Source: UKL13-3 sp040387195 (GTDB lineage: Bacteria; Bacteroidota; Bacteroidia; UKL13-3). From it: a stretch of DNA of 64,000 nt. Position 1 is the first letter of the stretch; each line of letters opens with the position of its first letter. This document shows positions 16,446 to 25,174 of this stretch, piece after piece. Position numbers and translations under genes: made by a program. The stretch is from NCBI GenBank assembly GCA_040387195.1, contig JAZKEF010000021.1, positions 1-64,000 on the forward strand. Reading direction: 5' to 3'. A model generated the notes under the pieces. The model was not told the DNA's origin and did not search any database. It saw only the letters and a list, made by a program, of their open reading frames with translations.

Positions 16446-17147
16446 ATGAAAAAATACATTTATATCCTTATCGGATTGGTTGCCTTCACGGCAGTTTCTG
16501 CTCAAACCGTTTCCCTTGCCCCAAGGGTAATTAATCAGGGAGCTCCGAATGCAGAAGATATACATGGCAATTACAATATTGAAAGCCAGTCGAAAATTAC
16601 CAACAATGCTTCCGATGCCGGAGATAGTATCTTCACCTGGACTGTTATTGAATTGAATCAACCCAACACCTGGCAATTGGACTTTTGTGATCCTGCGTAT
16701 TGCCGTACTGATGCCAAACAAGGTGAGAACTTTGACTTTAAATTGCGCAAAGGTGAATCGGGTTTTATGAAGGCTGATTATTACTTTAAAAATGTTAGTG
16801 GAACGGGAACAGCCAAAGTTAGAATTGCCTGCAAAACCAATCCGGCTAACGCTGATACCCTTTTTATCAATGTGAACAGTTGGCTTACTGCTATTACCGA
16901 ATTGACTAAAACCAAAACAGTGGCCTCTTTTCCTAATCCTGTTAAAGACCAGCTGAACCTTAAATTTCCATCGAAAGATGATGTTACAGTTGATATCTAC
17001 AATATTCTGGGAACACGTGTAAAATCATTTGTTCACTCCGGAATGAATTCCCAAACCAATATTGGTGATTTGCAAAACGGTGTTTACTTCCTGCGTTTTA
17101 CCGAGAACGGTAAATTATATACTAAACAGTTTACCAAAGCGGAATAA
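16446..17147 (+). CDS. Small T9SS-sorted secreted protein
   Basis: 233 residues. Signal peptide MKKYIYILIGLVAFTAVSAQ. The middle (20-150) is one beta-sandwich-like domain (ESQSKITNNASDAGDSIFTWTV, WQLDFCDPAYC, FDFKLRKGESGFMKADYYF) in the style of DUF1573/ASPM-type folds, with three Cys in two short motifs; I do not recognise it firmly. Residues about 160-233 are a type A T9SS sorting domain (SFPNPVKDQLNLKF, DIYNILGTRVKSF, NGVYFLRFTENGKLYTKQF). Likely displayed on or released from the cell surface. It stands alone between a divergent neighbour and a convergent terminator. Confidence 0.82.
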   Translation: MKKYIYILIGLVAFTAVSAQTVSLAPRVINQGAPNAEDIHGNYNIESQSKITNNASDAGDSIFTWTVIELNQPNTWQLDFCDPAYCRTDAKQGENFDFKLRKGESGFMKADYYFKNVSGTGTAKVRIACKTNPANADTLFINVNSWLTAITELTKTKTVASFPNPVKDQLNLKFPSKDDVTVDIYNILGTRVKSFVHSGMNSQTNIGDLQNGVYFLRFTENGKLYTKQFTKAE

Positions 17148-17164
17148 TCATACTGAACATTCAT

Positions 17165-17204
17165 AAAAAAATCCCGTGGAGCATCATACTTCACGGGATT
17201 TTTT
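17165..17204. terminator. Bidirectional terminator between the 16446 gene and the second E1 gene
   Basis: Perfect 13-bp stem AAAAAATCCCGTG / CACGGGATTTTTT, shared by convergent genes. Confidence 0.88.
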
Positions 17205-17224
17205 ATGCCTGAAATGCCTGCGGG

Positions 17225-19240
17225 CTAGAAGTTCAGTAAGTCTGCCAACTCTTGCTTGAAACGTTCCTTTGGTAAAAAATTTTGTTCCAGCGCAACATTA
17301 AACGGAACAGGTGAATCAAGACTGCCACTGCGCATAACTGGTGCATCCAGGTGTTTGAAACAATGCTGCGAAATATGTGCGGCAATTTCGGCACCTATGC
17401 CTCCGGTTAATGTATCCTCATGAAGAATAAAAGCTTTTCCGGTTTTGCGAACACTTGCTTCAACCGCTTCTTTATCCCATGGCAACAATGTTCTCAGGTC
17501 AATAATATCAGCATCAATTCCGGCTTCGTTGCAATGTTTGGAAGCCCAGTGAACTCCGGCTCCGTAAGTAATGATGCTCACTTCATTTCCTTCTTTCACC
17601 ATACGCGCCTTGCCAAGTGCAATTTCATAATAATCATCATATACTTCCTCCTCCAGATCGACTGCGCGGTACAATGCCTTATGCTCAAAAAACATCACCG
17701 GATTCGGATCAGAGAACGAAGATGCCAGCAATCCTTTGGCATCAGCCGGAGTACTTGGATACACAACTTTAAGCCCCGGTACATGAAAAAACCAGGCTTC
17801 ATTACTTTGCGAGTGAAACGGTCCTGCCCCAACACCTGCACCGGTTGGCATCCTTACCACCACATCGGCATTTTGCCCCCAGCGGTAATAACTCTTAGCC
17901 AGGTTATTTACAATTTGGTTGAATCCTACACTCACAAAATCGGCAAACTGCATTTCCACCATGGCCTTCATTCCCTTAACGGATAATCCGTAGCCGGCAC
18001 CCAGAATGGCACTTTCGCACAAAGGTGTATTGCGTACCCTGTCTTTGCCAAACTGATCGATGAATCCTTGTGTGATTTTAAATACACCTCCATACGCTCC
18101 GATATCCTGCCCCATCAACACGAGGTTATCATGTTGCTCCATACTTTGTCGAAGCCCGTCACTGATAGCATCTACCAGCCGCTTTTTCGACATTTTATCG
18201 CTTGCAGGTTTTACTGTAACATGTTGCAATGTACCGAATGATGATGATTCAGGTATCTCTACAGGAGCATACACATCCGCTAATTCCAGGGTTGTATCGG
18301 GTGTAATATCAGCTTCTGACTGCACGGTTTCCACTCCCTCATCTATTTCTTTTTTATACTCTGCGCGGTAACCCGCAATCATTTCATCGGTAAGGACATT
18401 CTGTTCCTTAAGGAAAGATTCGTAGTTAGTGATCGGGTCTTTTTTACCCCACTCGTCAAACAATTCCTGTGGTACATATTTGGTTCCTGAAGCTTCTTCG
18501 TGTCCGCGCATCCTGAACGTAATGCATTCCAGCAATACCGGCCGCGGATTGGTACGCATGCTGATGGCGAGGTTTCTTACCGTATCGTATACTTCAAGAA
18601 TATTGTTGCCATCAATTTTAATGGCCTGCATGCCGTATCCGATTCCTTTATCAATAAAATTTTTGCAGCGGAATTGTTCGTTGCTGGGTGTCGACAAGCC
18701 ATACCCATTGTTTTCAACCAGAAAAATAACCGGTAGTTCCCATACGGCAGCAGTGTTTAATGCCTCATGAAAATCACCTTCACTTGCACCGCCATCTCCG
18801 CTGAATACAACTGCTATCTTTTCTTCTTTACGGATTTTATGCGACAATGCAATTCCATCAGCCACACCGAGCATCGCACCCAAATGGGAAATCATTCCAA
18901 CAATATGGTGTTCATTGGTTCCAAAGTGAAACGAACGTTCGCGGCCTTTTGAATACCCGTTGAGTTTACCCTGCCATTGCGAGAATAATTTGGCAAAAGG
19001 CATTTCCCTGCAGGTCCATACTCCGAGGTTACGGTGGAGTGGTAAAATGTATTCATCCTTATCCAACGCCATGGTAGCACCCACACTGATGGCTTCCTGC
19101 CCCATACCCGAAAACCACTTGCTCACCTGTCCCTGACGAAGTAAAATCAACATTTTTTCTTCAATCATACGGGGTTTTAACATCCCTTTGTATAAGGCAA
19201 GTAACTGCTCGTTGCTGTAAAATTTCTTGTTGAATTGCAT
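17225..19240 (-). CDS. 2-oxo acid dehydrogenase E1, alpha and beta fused (canonical)
   Basis: 671 residues. E1-alpha half: MGQEAISVGATMAL, then the intact thiamine-diphosphate motif GDGGASEGDFHEAL...FLVENN (GDG-x26-NN) and RMRGHEEASG. E1-beta half from about 345: LVLMGQDIGAYGGVFKITQGF, FADFVSVGFNQIVN, MPTGAGVGAGPFHSQSNEAWF, FILHEDTLTGGIGAE. The fusion of both subunits is common in Bacteroidota, where such proteins are usually assigned to branched-chain 2-oxo acid dehydrogenase; substrate is not provable here. No E2 or E3 gene is adjacent. It lies 140 bases downstream of a response-regulator gene in the same direction and shares a terminator with its convergent neighbour. Confidence 0.9.
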   Translation of the reverse strand: MQFNKKFYSNEQLLALYKGMLKPRMIEEKMLILLRQGQVSKWFSGMGQEAISVGATMALDKDEYILPLHRNLGVWTCREMPFAKLFSQWQGKLNGYSKGRERSFHFGTNEHHIVGMISHLGAMLGVADGIALSHKIRKEEKIAVVFSGDGGASEGDFHEALNTAAVWELPVIFLVENNGYGLSTPSNEQFRCKNFIDKGIGYGMQAIKIDGNNILEVYDTVRNLAISMRTNPRPVLLECITFRMRGHEEASGTKYVPQELFDEWGKKDPITNYESFLKEQNVLTDEMIAGYRAEYKKEIDEGVETVQSEADITPDTTLELADVYAPVEIPESSSFGTLQHVTVKPASDKMSKKRLVDAISDGLRQSMEQHDNLVLMGQDIGAYGGVFKITQGFIDQFGKDRVRNTPLCESAILGAGYGLSVKGMKAMVEMQFADFVSVGFNQIVNNLAKSYYRWGQNADVVVRMPTGAGVGAGPFHSQSNEAWFFHVPGLKVVYPSTPADAKGLLASSFSDPNPVMFFEHKALYRAVDLEEEVYDDYYEIALGKARMVKEGNEVSIITYGAGVHWASKHCNEAGIDADIIDLRTLLPWDKEAVEASVRKTGKAFILHEDTLTGGIGAEIAAHISQHCFKHLDAPVMRSGSLDSPVPFNVALEQNFLPKERFKQELADLLNF

Positions 19241-19380
19241 CCGTGTAGATGGTTAAATTTTGTGCTGCAATGATAGGAAAAAGACGGTGAAAGTAGTAGG
19301 CAAAACTTTAGCAGGCAGTAGGCAATTGAATATCTTAACTGACGGTTTGCTTATTGCCTGATTTCTCCCTTGCATACTCC

Positions 19381-20019
19381 CTAATCTATCAGCTTCAGCT
19401 GAATAGCCAACTTAATGAGTTCGGCAATGCTGTTCACTTCAAGCTTTTTCATCAGATTGGTTCGGTGGGTATCCACGGTGCGGGGACTGATAAACAGTTT
19501 TTCGCCTATTTGGGTATGCGACATTCCTTTGGCGATGTAGGTAATGATTTCGCGCTCCCGTACAGTGAGAATATAACGTCTGTCGACAAGCTCATCTGTT
19601 TTTTTGAGTTCCTCTGTCACATCCTTGCTCATAAATGTATCGCCTGAGGCAATTGTTTTGAGTGCCGTAATGAGTTCCTGTTTACCTGTATTTTTTAAAA
19701 TATAACCGCTAACACCTGCATCCATCATATCGGTAATGGTTGATTTTTCACTAAACATGGAGAGTGCCAAAATTTTTTGATTGGGATGAGTAAGCCGAAT
19801 GGCGCGTGAAAATTCAATTCCGTTCATATCCGGCATATTGATATCGGTAATGATCACATCAACCTTTTTCTTTCTCAGTTTTTCCAATGCATCCACCGAA
19901 CGAAGTGCATCCCCGGTAATTTCAAAATCGGGTTCATTGCTTAACAATGCACGAATACCATCAATCAACATCTGATGATCGTCAACAATAAAAACGGTGA
20001 TTTTTTTGGTGTTGCTCAT
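19381..20019 (-). CDS. NarL/LuxR-type response regulator
   Basis: 212 residues. Receiver domain 1-125: acidic pocket VDDHQ (Asp13-Asp14), phospho-acceptor Asp59 in ITDINMPDMNG, and Lys in YILKNTG. C-terminal LuxR-type helix-turn-helix (about 148-205: LTVREREIITYIAKGMSHTQIGEKLFISPRTVDTHR). It would bind DNA after phosphorylation by a histidine kinase, but no kinase gene is in the window, so its signal is unknown. The spacer to the downstream E1 gene holds short repeated words (GTAGGCA), not a clear terminator, so co-transcription is possible. Confidence 0.93.
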   Translation of the reverse strand: MSNTKKITVFIVDDHQMLIDGIRALLSNEPDFEITGDALRSVDALEKLRKKKVDVIITDINMPDMNGIEFSRAIRLTHPNQKILALSMFSEKSTITDMMDAGVSGYILKNTGKQELITALKTIASGDTFMSKDVTEELKKTDELVDRRYILTVREREIITYIAKGMSHTQIGEKLFISPRTVDTHRTNLMKKLEVNSIAELIKLAIQLKLID

Positions 20020-20052
20020 AGCTTGGTGAAAATAGGAAATAGGAGATAAACA

Positions 20053-20085
20053 AAAAAGCCTCCCGGTTTGAAACAGGAGGCTTTT
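20053..20085 (-). terminator. Terminator of the transaldolase gene
   Basis: Perfect stem AAAAGCCTCC / GGAGGCTTTT directly after the stop codon, with a T run on the minus strand. Confidence 0.88.
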
Positions 20086-20087
20086 AC

Positions 20088-20744
20088 TTATGCGTTTGCT
20101 TTAGCGTGATCGGCTAAGAATTTCTCCAGTCCGCTATCGGTAAGTGGATGTTTCAATAACTGTAAAATGGTATCCAATCCGCACGTAGCAACCTGTGCTC
20201 CCATTTGTGCCGATTTGATAATATGCAATGGATTGCGGATGGAAGCAGCAAGGATCTGCGTTTGGAAACCCTGTACTCCGTATATCTGTGCAATCTCTGC
20301 AATTAACACCATCCCGTCTTGTGAAATATCATCCAAACGTCCGATGAAAGGAGAGACATAGGTAGCTCCGGCCTTTGCAGCCAGCAATGCCTGACCTGCC
20401 GAAAACACCAAGGTACAGTTGGTTTTAATACCCATAGAGGTAAGGTGTTTAATTGCTTTCACACCATCTTTAATCATCGGTATTTTTACTACAATGTTTT
20501 CATCAAGCGCTGCAAGGTTTTCACCCTCACGAATCATTCCTTCGAAGTCGGTTGAAATTACTTCAGCACTTACATCGCCTTTCACAATTTCACAGATGGT
20601 TTTGTAATGTTTCATCACATTATCCTGACCTTTGATTCCTTCTTTCGCCATTAATGACGGATTGGTTGTTACACCATCCAGAATTCCTAAATCATTGGCT
20701 TCACGAATCTGAGCAAGGTTTGCAGTATCTAAAAAGAATTTCAT
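20088..20744 (-). CDS. tal: Transaldolase (short, FSA/TalC-like subfamily)
   Basis: 218 residues, the length of the short transaldolase / fructose-6-phosphate aldolase subfamily. MKFFLDTANLAQIREA opening, GVTTNPSL (substrate Asp/Thr/Asn), Schiff-base Lys87 in NIVVKIPM, and TNCTLVFSAGQALLAAKAGATYVSPFIGRLDD. It transfers dihydroxyacetone units between sugar phosphates in the non-oxidative pentose phosphate pathway; discrimination from a pure fructose-6-phosphate aldolase is not possible by eye. Single-gene unit, divergent from the methyltransferase gene with 69 bases between. Confidence 0.93.
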   Translation of the reverse strand: MKFFLDTANLAQIREANDLGILDGVTTNPSLMAKEGIKGQDNVMKHYKTICEIVKGDVSAEVISTDFEGMIREGENLAALDENIVVKIPMIKDGVKAIKHLTSMGIKTNCTLVFSAGQALLAAKAGATYVSPFIGRLDDISQDGMVLIAEIAQIYGVQGFQTQILAASIRNPLHIIKSAQMGAQVATCGLDTILQLLKHPLTDSGLEKFLADHAKANA

Positions 20745-20813
20745 GGTATTAAATATTAATTTGCCGCAAGATTAGGGCATTTTTCGGAAAGGATTACACA
20801 TTAAATTCACAAA

Positions 20814-21404
20814 ATGGGAAACACGGATAAACACTACTGGGAAAACCGCTGGCAACAACAACAAACCGGCTGGGACCTTGGTATGGTGTCCCCTCCTCTG
20901 AAACAATACATCGACTCGTTAACGGATAAAGGCCTGCGAATCCTCATCCCTGGTTGTGGCAATGCATATGAGGCACACTATTTAATTGATCGTGGGTTTA
21001 CAAATGTAACGGTAATTGATATTGCACCTTCACTGATCGATGTTTTAACACAATCGTTTGAAAAGGCAATAGCCACCGGGTATTTCAAAGCCATTTGCGG
21101 GGACTTTTTTGCACACCGTGGCGAATATGATCTGATATTGGAACAAACATTTTTTTGTGCTATCAACCCCTCCCTTCGTCAAAAATATGCGGATCATTGT
21201 TACCGGCTTCTGGCTCCGGGTGGTAAAGTGGCCGGGATTCTTTTTAACTGTGAATTTGAAGGTGGTCCACCGTTTGGGGGAGACCGAACGGAGTATGAAA
21301 CCTATTTCAACCCCGTGTTTCATTCTGTAAAGATGGAGCCATGCCTTACATCGGCTGCTCCCCGAGCGGGCAGGGAGCTATTCATTGAATTGGTTAAATC
21401 TTAA
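20814..21404 (+). CDS. TPMT-family SAM-dependent methyltransferase
   Basis: 196 residues. The family signature of thiopurine/thiol methyltransferase-like proteins is visible: HYWENRWQQQQTGWDLGMVSPPLKQYI at the N-terminus, SAM motif I RILIPGCGNAYEAHYL, VIDIAP, and EQTFFCAINPSLRQKYADHC. It should transfer a methyl group from SAM; the natural substrate is unknown (members act on thiols, halides or other small nucleophiles). Its last 11 bases overlap convergently with the stop of the FecA-like receptor gene, with no terminator in between. Confidence 0.88.
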   Translation: MGNTDKHYWENRWQQQQTGWDLGMVSPPLKQYIDSLTDKGLRILIPGCGNAYEAHYLIDRGFTNVTVIDIAPSLIDVLTQSFEKAIATGYFKAICGDFFAHRGEYDLILEQTFFCAINPSLRQKYADHCYRLLAPGGKVAGILFNCEFEGGPPFGGDRTEYETYFNPVFHSVKMEPCLTSAAPRAGRELFIELVKS

Positions 21405-23826
21405 CAGCCAATGTAAGATAGAAGCTCCTTCCATCACTGGGAATGATTCCGGGACCCGGATACGAATCTGCTCTCCGCGTATAATACATAGCATTCAACA
21501 GGTTGTTGCAACTCGCTTCAATCGTTACCCATTTATAGGTATATCCTGTAGAAAAGTCCATTACACGGTAAGTAGGAATGATTCCGTTTACTGCTCCTGC
21601 CACACGCACTGCATTAGTGGCATCGGTATAATGTTCGGTAACATAACTTCCCTGTAAGGTACTTCTGAATCCTGCACGTTTATAGGTAATTCCTCCGCGC
21701 ATCATTAACGGAGGAGCCATTTCTACTTTATTGTTCTCAATCGCCTTATCTGCAGCATCAATATACCGTGCATCAACGAATGCAATATTGGCAAATAACA
21801 ACAAGCTGTTTTTGGATTCTTTACGCGCAACAACACGCCACATATCGGCTTCGGAAAAACACTCAATGCCCAGGTTACGCGAATCAGCAATATTGGTGCG
21901 GTAACGGTAATCCTGATATAATGGCGGCTGATCGGCTTTTAATGTCTGGCCTATTCGGTTATTGTAGGACACTAAAAATACGGTTATATCGTAATTTAAA
22001 AAATCTCTATAGTTACCTCTTACTCCGGCATCTGCACTATATCCACTTTCATCTTTCATATTCGGATCCACCTTGCTGTTGGGATTAACAATACGGATAT
22101 CATTAAAATTGACAGCACGGTAGTTTTGCGAAATATTGCCGTAACACTCTACATATTGATTGAGCTTAAAACTCATCCCAATTCCTCCAATGAAAAAAGA
22201 TCGTGCATGTTGTTCGTTGCCGTAAATATTTGAATCTACAATTACATTTCCTGCAAAATCTTTGGTAAGCAATTTATAATGGCCATCGGACGCGGTATTG
22301 ATGTACTCAAAGCGGACGCCCGGTGTGATGGTTATTTTTTTACTGATCCGAAAAATATTCTCCGCAAACGCAGCGATGTTCTGGTTGCTAAAAGTATAAT
22401 CAGAACCTTCAGGATCTTCAGGATTTGTGAGTGCATACTCAGCATCGCTGCCACTGCTTGCATCACCCTGGATGGATTGATTTGTACCATAATAAAACCT
22501 GCCTCCCACCAACAATGTATGATCGCGACTCCACAAACGGTACTGATGTAACAAGCGGGTTTCGTTTCCAATATTGGCAAAATCACCCCGGATCAATGTT
22601 CGTGGTCCACCCAGATCGGCAACATTAATCCGTTCCAGATTGCCTAATGCAAACCGTTGAGAAACCAATCCAAAATTCCTGATATTTAATTTGGTGAATG
22701 GAGTAAACCGGTAATCAGCAGTGAGTGCAAATAAGTTCCAATTCACCTTAAACCAGTTCCTGTTGCGAAACGACCTTCTGGGATCGCCAGCAAACTGGGC
22801 ATCCGTCATCCCTCCCGGCTGTTGCGCGTTGTAACTCATAAAGGTGTAATCGGCATTAAGTGCCAGCTTTTCGGTTACATCATACCTCACCGAACCATAA
22901 ACAGTATTTACCTCGAAACCTGAATTAGGCCGCCAGCCATCACCTTGTTTATGGTTAAAAAAAGTATAATAGTTTAAACGACCCTTACCTACCGTTCCTC
23001 CTAAGCTATTGAACGATCCAAAAAATCCGAAAGACCCGAACGTTTGTCGTGAAACAACTTCCAGCTTTTTATCGGAAGGACCTTTTTTAAACCCGAAGTT
23101 GAGCATTCCACCAAACTGTGTTCCGTATTGTAAACTGGCTGCCCCTCTCACTACTTCTATACGTTCCAAAGCTTCCACAGGTGGGGTATAATAACTTTCC
23201 GGATATCCCAATGCATCAGCACTGATATCATATCCGTTCTGTCTTGTATTAAAGTTAGATGTGCGGTTAGGACTTAATCCCCTGCCTCCTACTCCCAATT
23301 GCAAACCCGCCTGATCGCTTTCCCAAATATTAAGTCCCGGCACTTTGCCGAATATCTGGCGGGCATTATTGGTAGCCAGATTTGCACTCATATCCTTGAG
23401 GATAATCACTTCCGATTTTTTGGATTCATAGATACCAAATCCCTCCACACTGTTCATCCGTTTAATACCATTTCCTTCTTTTTTATCGGATGTTATTTTC
23501 ACCTCCTGTAATTTACCAGACAGAGGTTCAAGTTTCACATCGAGTGATATGTGTGACTGGTTGACCGTTATTTGTTGTGTCTGCTTTTGCAAACCATCGG
23601 CAAAAAACTCGATCTCATACAAACCATATGGGATACCGGAGATGCGGTACTTGCCATTTTTTTCGGTAGTAACCTGCTTGTTAAGCTTACGGATAGAAAC
23701 CAAAGCTCCTTCAATAGATTTACCCGATGTGTGTGCTATAATTCTTCCATGCACCACAGCGGTTTGTTGCGCCAATACATTGAAGGCACACACTAAACAT
23801 ATCAGAAAAAAGCTATTCCGTTTCAA
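21394..23826 (-). CDS. FecA-like TonB-dependent receptor
   Basis: 810 residues. Signal peptide KRNSFFLICLVCAFNVLAQ; CarboxypepD_reg-like domain (TAVVHGRIIAHTSGKSIEGALVSI); plug (IFGKVPGLNIWESDQAGLQLGVGGRGLSPNR, VEALERIEVVRGAASLQYG); 22-strand barrel ending FYLTLAVKI. The VGGRGLSPNRTSNFNTRQNGYDISADA pattern resembles ferric-siderophore or ferric-dicitrate receptors. The only start in frame is TTG at 23826; a stop codon precedes it without an ATG, and it overlaps the HTTM gene by 14 bp, pointing to translational coupling. Last gene of the DUF4856-imelysin-HTTM-receptor cluster, supporting an iron-uptake role. Confidence 0.88.
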   Translation of the reverse strand: MKRNSFFLICLVCAFNVLAQQTAVVHGRIIAHTSGKSIEGALVSIRKLNKQVTTEKNGKYRISGIPYGLYEIEFFADGLQKQTQQITVNQSHISLDVKLEPLSGKLQEVKITSDKKEGNGIKRMNSVEGFGIYESKKSEVIILKDMSANLATNNARQIFGKVPGLNIWESDQAGLQLGVGGRGLSPNRTSNFNTRQNGYDISADALGYPESYYTPPVEALERIEVVRGAASLQYGTQFGGMLNFGFKKGPSDKKLEVVSRQTFGSFGFFGSFNSLGGTVGKGRLNYYTFFNHKQGDGWRPNSGFEVNTVYGSVRYDVTEKLALNADYTFMSYNAQQPGGMTDAQFAGDPRRSFRNRNWFKVNWNLFALTADYRFTPFTKLNIRNFGLVSQRFALGNLERINVADLGGPRTLIRGDFANIGNETRLLHQYRLWSRDHTLLVGGRFYYGTNQSIQGDASSGSDAEYALTNPEDPEGSDYTFSNQNIAAFAENIFRISKKITITPGVRFEYINTASDGHYKLLTKDFAGNVIVDSNIYGNEQHARSFFIGGIGMSFKLNQYVECYGNISQNYRAVNFNDIRIVNPNSKVDPNMKDESGYSADAGVRGNYRDFLNYDITVFLVSYNNRIGQTLKADQPPLYQDYRYRTNIADSRNLGIECFSEADMWRVVARKESKNSLLLFANIAFVDARYIDAADKAIENNKVEMAPPLMMRGGITYKRAGFRSTLQGSYVTEHYTDATNAVRVAGAVNGIIPTYRVMDFSTGYTYKWVTIEASCNNLLNAMYYTRRADSYPGPGIIPSDGRSFYLTLAVKI

Positions 23827-25174
23827 AAGGTATAATCCAGTTTTTATGTTGCCATGAGTCTGTTAGCTCAAGCAAATTTTGTTGGTCACTTATCAATAAC
23901 CGGCTCGGTCTTGCATTTAGGGTAACATATACTTCGGCCCTCACCTTACTTACCACAGCACCTCTCTCTTCATAATATGTTTTAAGAAATTGAGCATACT
24001 GTAGGATCAAATCAGGCTGAAACGACAGTTGTTTTTCCTGATGCGGATTCAAGAATTGTGCATTGTCAACAACCCCTTCTTTTCCGGTTGTTGCATCGGT
24101 TACATAAAACGTTGCCGTTCCTGCTTTTTCCATCAGCATCACCCTCCAGCTAAACCGGTACCCTTCTTCCGTCCAGTATAAATTTCCGGGATACAATACG
24201 TATCTTAACGGAAACAAAACCTGAAAAGTGAACCATGTTGCAAAAAAAGCCGTCAATGCTGCTTTTACCAAGGGTTTTTGATAATAGGGTGTATGATTTT
24301 GCTCAGATACTTCAACTTGTTTCATCCGGATAATCCGTTGAAAGAATCGTAACAACCGGTGGTGAAAGGTATTGCCGAAAAAAATAAGCGTGCTCACAAT
24401 CATTACCATGGGAAACACCCCAATCTGAAACATCCACCCGGTAATCAAATGAAAGAACACTACTACCAGCCATGCCCATAAACGGGTTTCTTTTTTACAT
24501 AAAAAATATCCGACCGAAATATCAAACAGCATTCCTGCCCAACTAAATACATAAGCTGTTGCATCATACTGAAACAGCCATCCGATAACCGGCAGGGTAT
24601 CGTTTGCCGGAAGCCAGATTTTTAGTGGCAATGCACGGATAAGCCAATCGTAATTTATTTTGGCAATGCCCGCAAAAAAATAAACAACGATCAGCTGAGC
24701 TCTGAAAATGTTGATGCTCCATGCCGGAACCAATGTTTGACCAAGTGACGGTTTGCGCCACACATCAACCGAGTATGCTGCATTGGCAGGAACAATGCAC
24801 ATCATCAAACTCACCAGGCTTACAAAATAATAATGATTGAGGTAGTAGGTGATATCCACCAGTTCGCAGTAAGTGAAAAGGACAAAAAAGATAATGGCAC
24901 TCCACCTGTAGAAGGCTCCAAATAGGATTCCCAAAGAGGCAAGGAGCATCAGAATATGAATAAGGTATATCCATTGCTGTGACAACAAGGGTAGCCATTC
25001 AAACCCAAAATATTTAAACTGGACATGGGTATGGATGAAATGTTCGCCAATCCAACCCGACAGACAAAAACGCAGGGTACTGATAAAAGTTGCTGCTCCA
25101 AAAAGTATCCTGAAGGAAACCAGTGGAGCTATATCAATTTGTTTGAACCATGCGTGTTGAATCCATCCTTTCAT
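23813..25174 (-). CDS. HTTM-domain (vitamin K-dependent gamma-carboxylase-like) membrane protein
   Basis: 454 residues or so from ATG 25174. Several hydrophobic helices between residues 15 and 300 (LVSFRILFGAATFISTLRF, WIYLIHILMLLASLGILFGAFY, YCELVDITYYLNHYYFVSLVSLMMCIVP), the HTTM pattern shared with the membrane part of gamma-glutamyl carboxylase. The C-terminal 120 residues are soluble. The start overlaps the imelysin stop as TGATG, so the two are translationally coupled, and its 3' end overlaps the receptor. Catalytic activity of bacterial HTTM proteins is mostly unknown; here the context suggests a helper role in metal or heme uptake. Confidence 0.85.
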   Translation of the reverse strand: MKGWIQHAWFKQIDIAPLVSFRILFGAATFISTLRFCLSGWIGEHFIHTHVQFKYFGFEWLPLLSQQWIYLIHILMLLASLGILFGAFYRWSAIIFFVLFTYCELVDITYYLNHYYFVSLVSLMMCIVPANAAYSVDVWRKPSLGQTLVPAWSINIFRAQLIVVYFFAGIAKINYDWLIRALPLKIWLPANDTLPVIGWLFQYDATAYVFSWAGMLFDISVGYFLCKKETRLWAWLVVVFFHLITGWMFQIGVFPMVMIVSTLIFFGNTFHHRLLRFFQRIIRMKQVEVSEQNHTPYYQKPLVKAALTAFFATWFTFQVLFPLRYVLYPGNLYWTEEGYRFSWRVMLMEKAGTATFYVTDATTGKEGVVDNAQFLNPHQEKQLSFQPDLILQYAQFLKTYYEERGAVVSKVRAEVYVTLNARPSRLLISDQQNLLELTDSWQHKNWIIPFETE

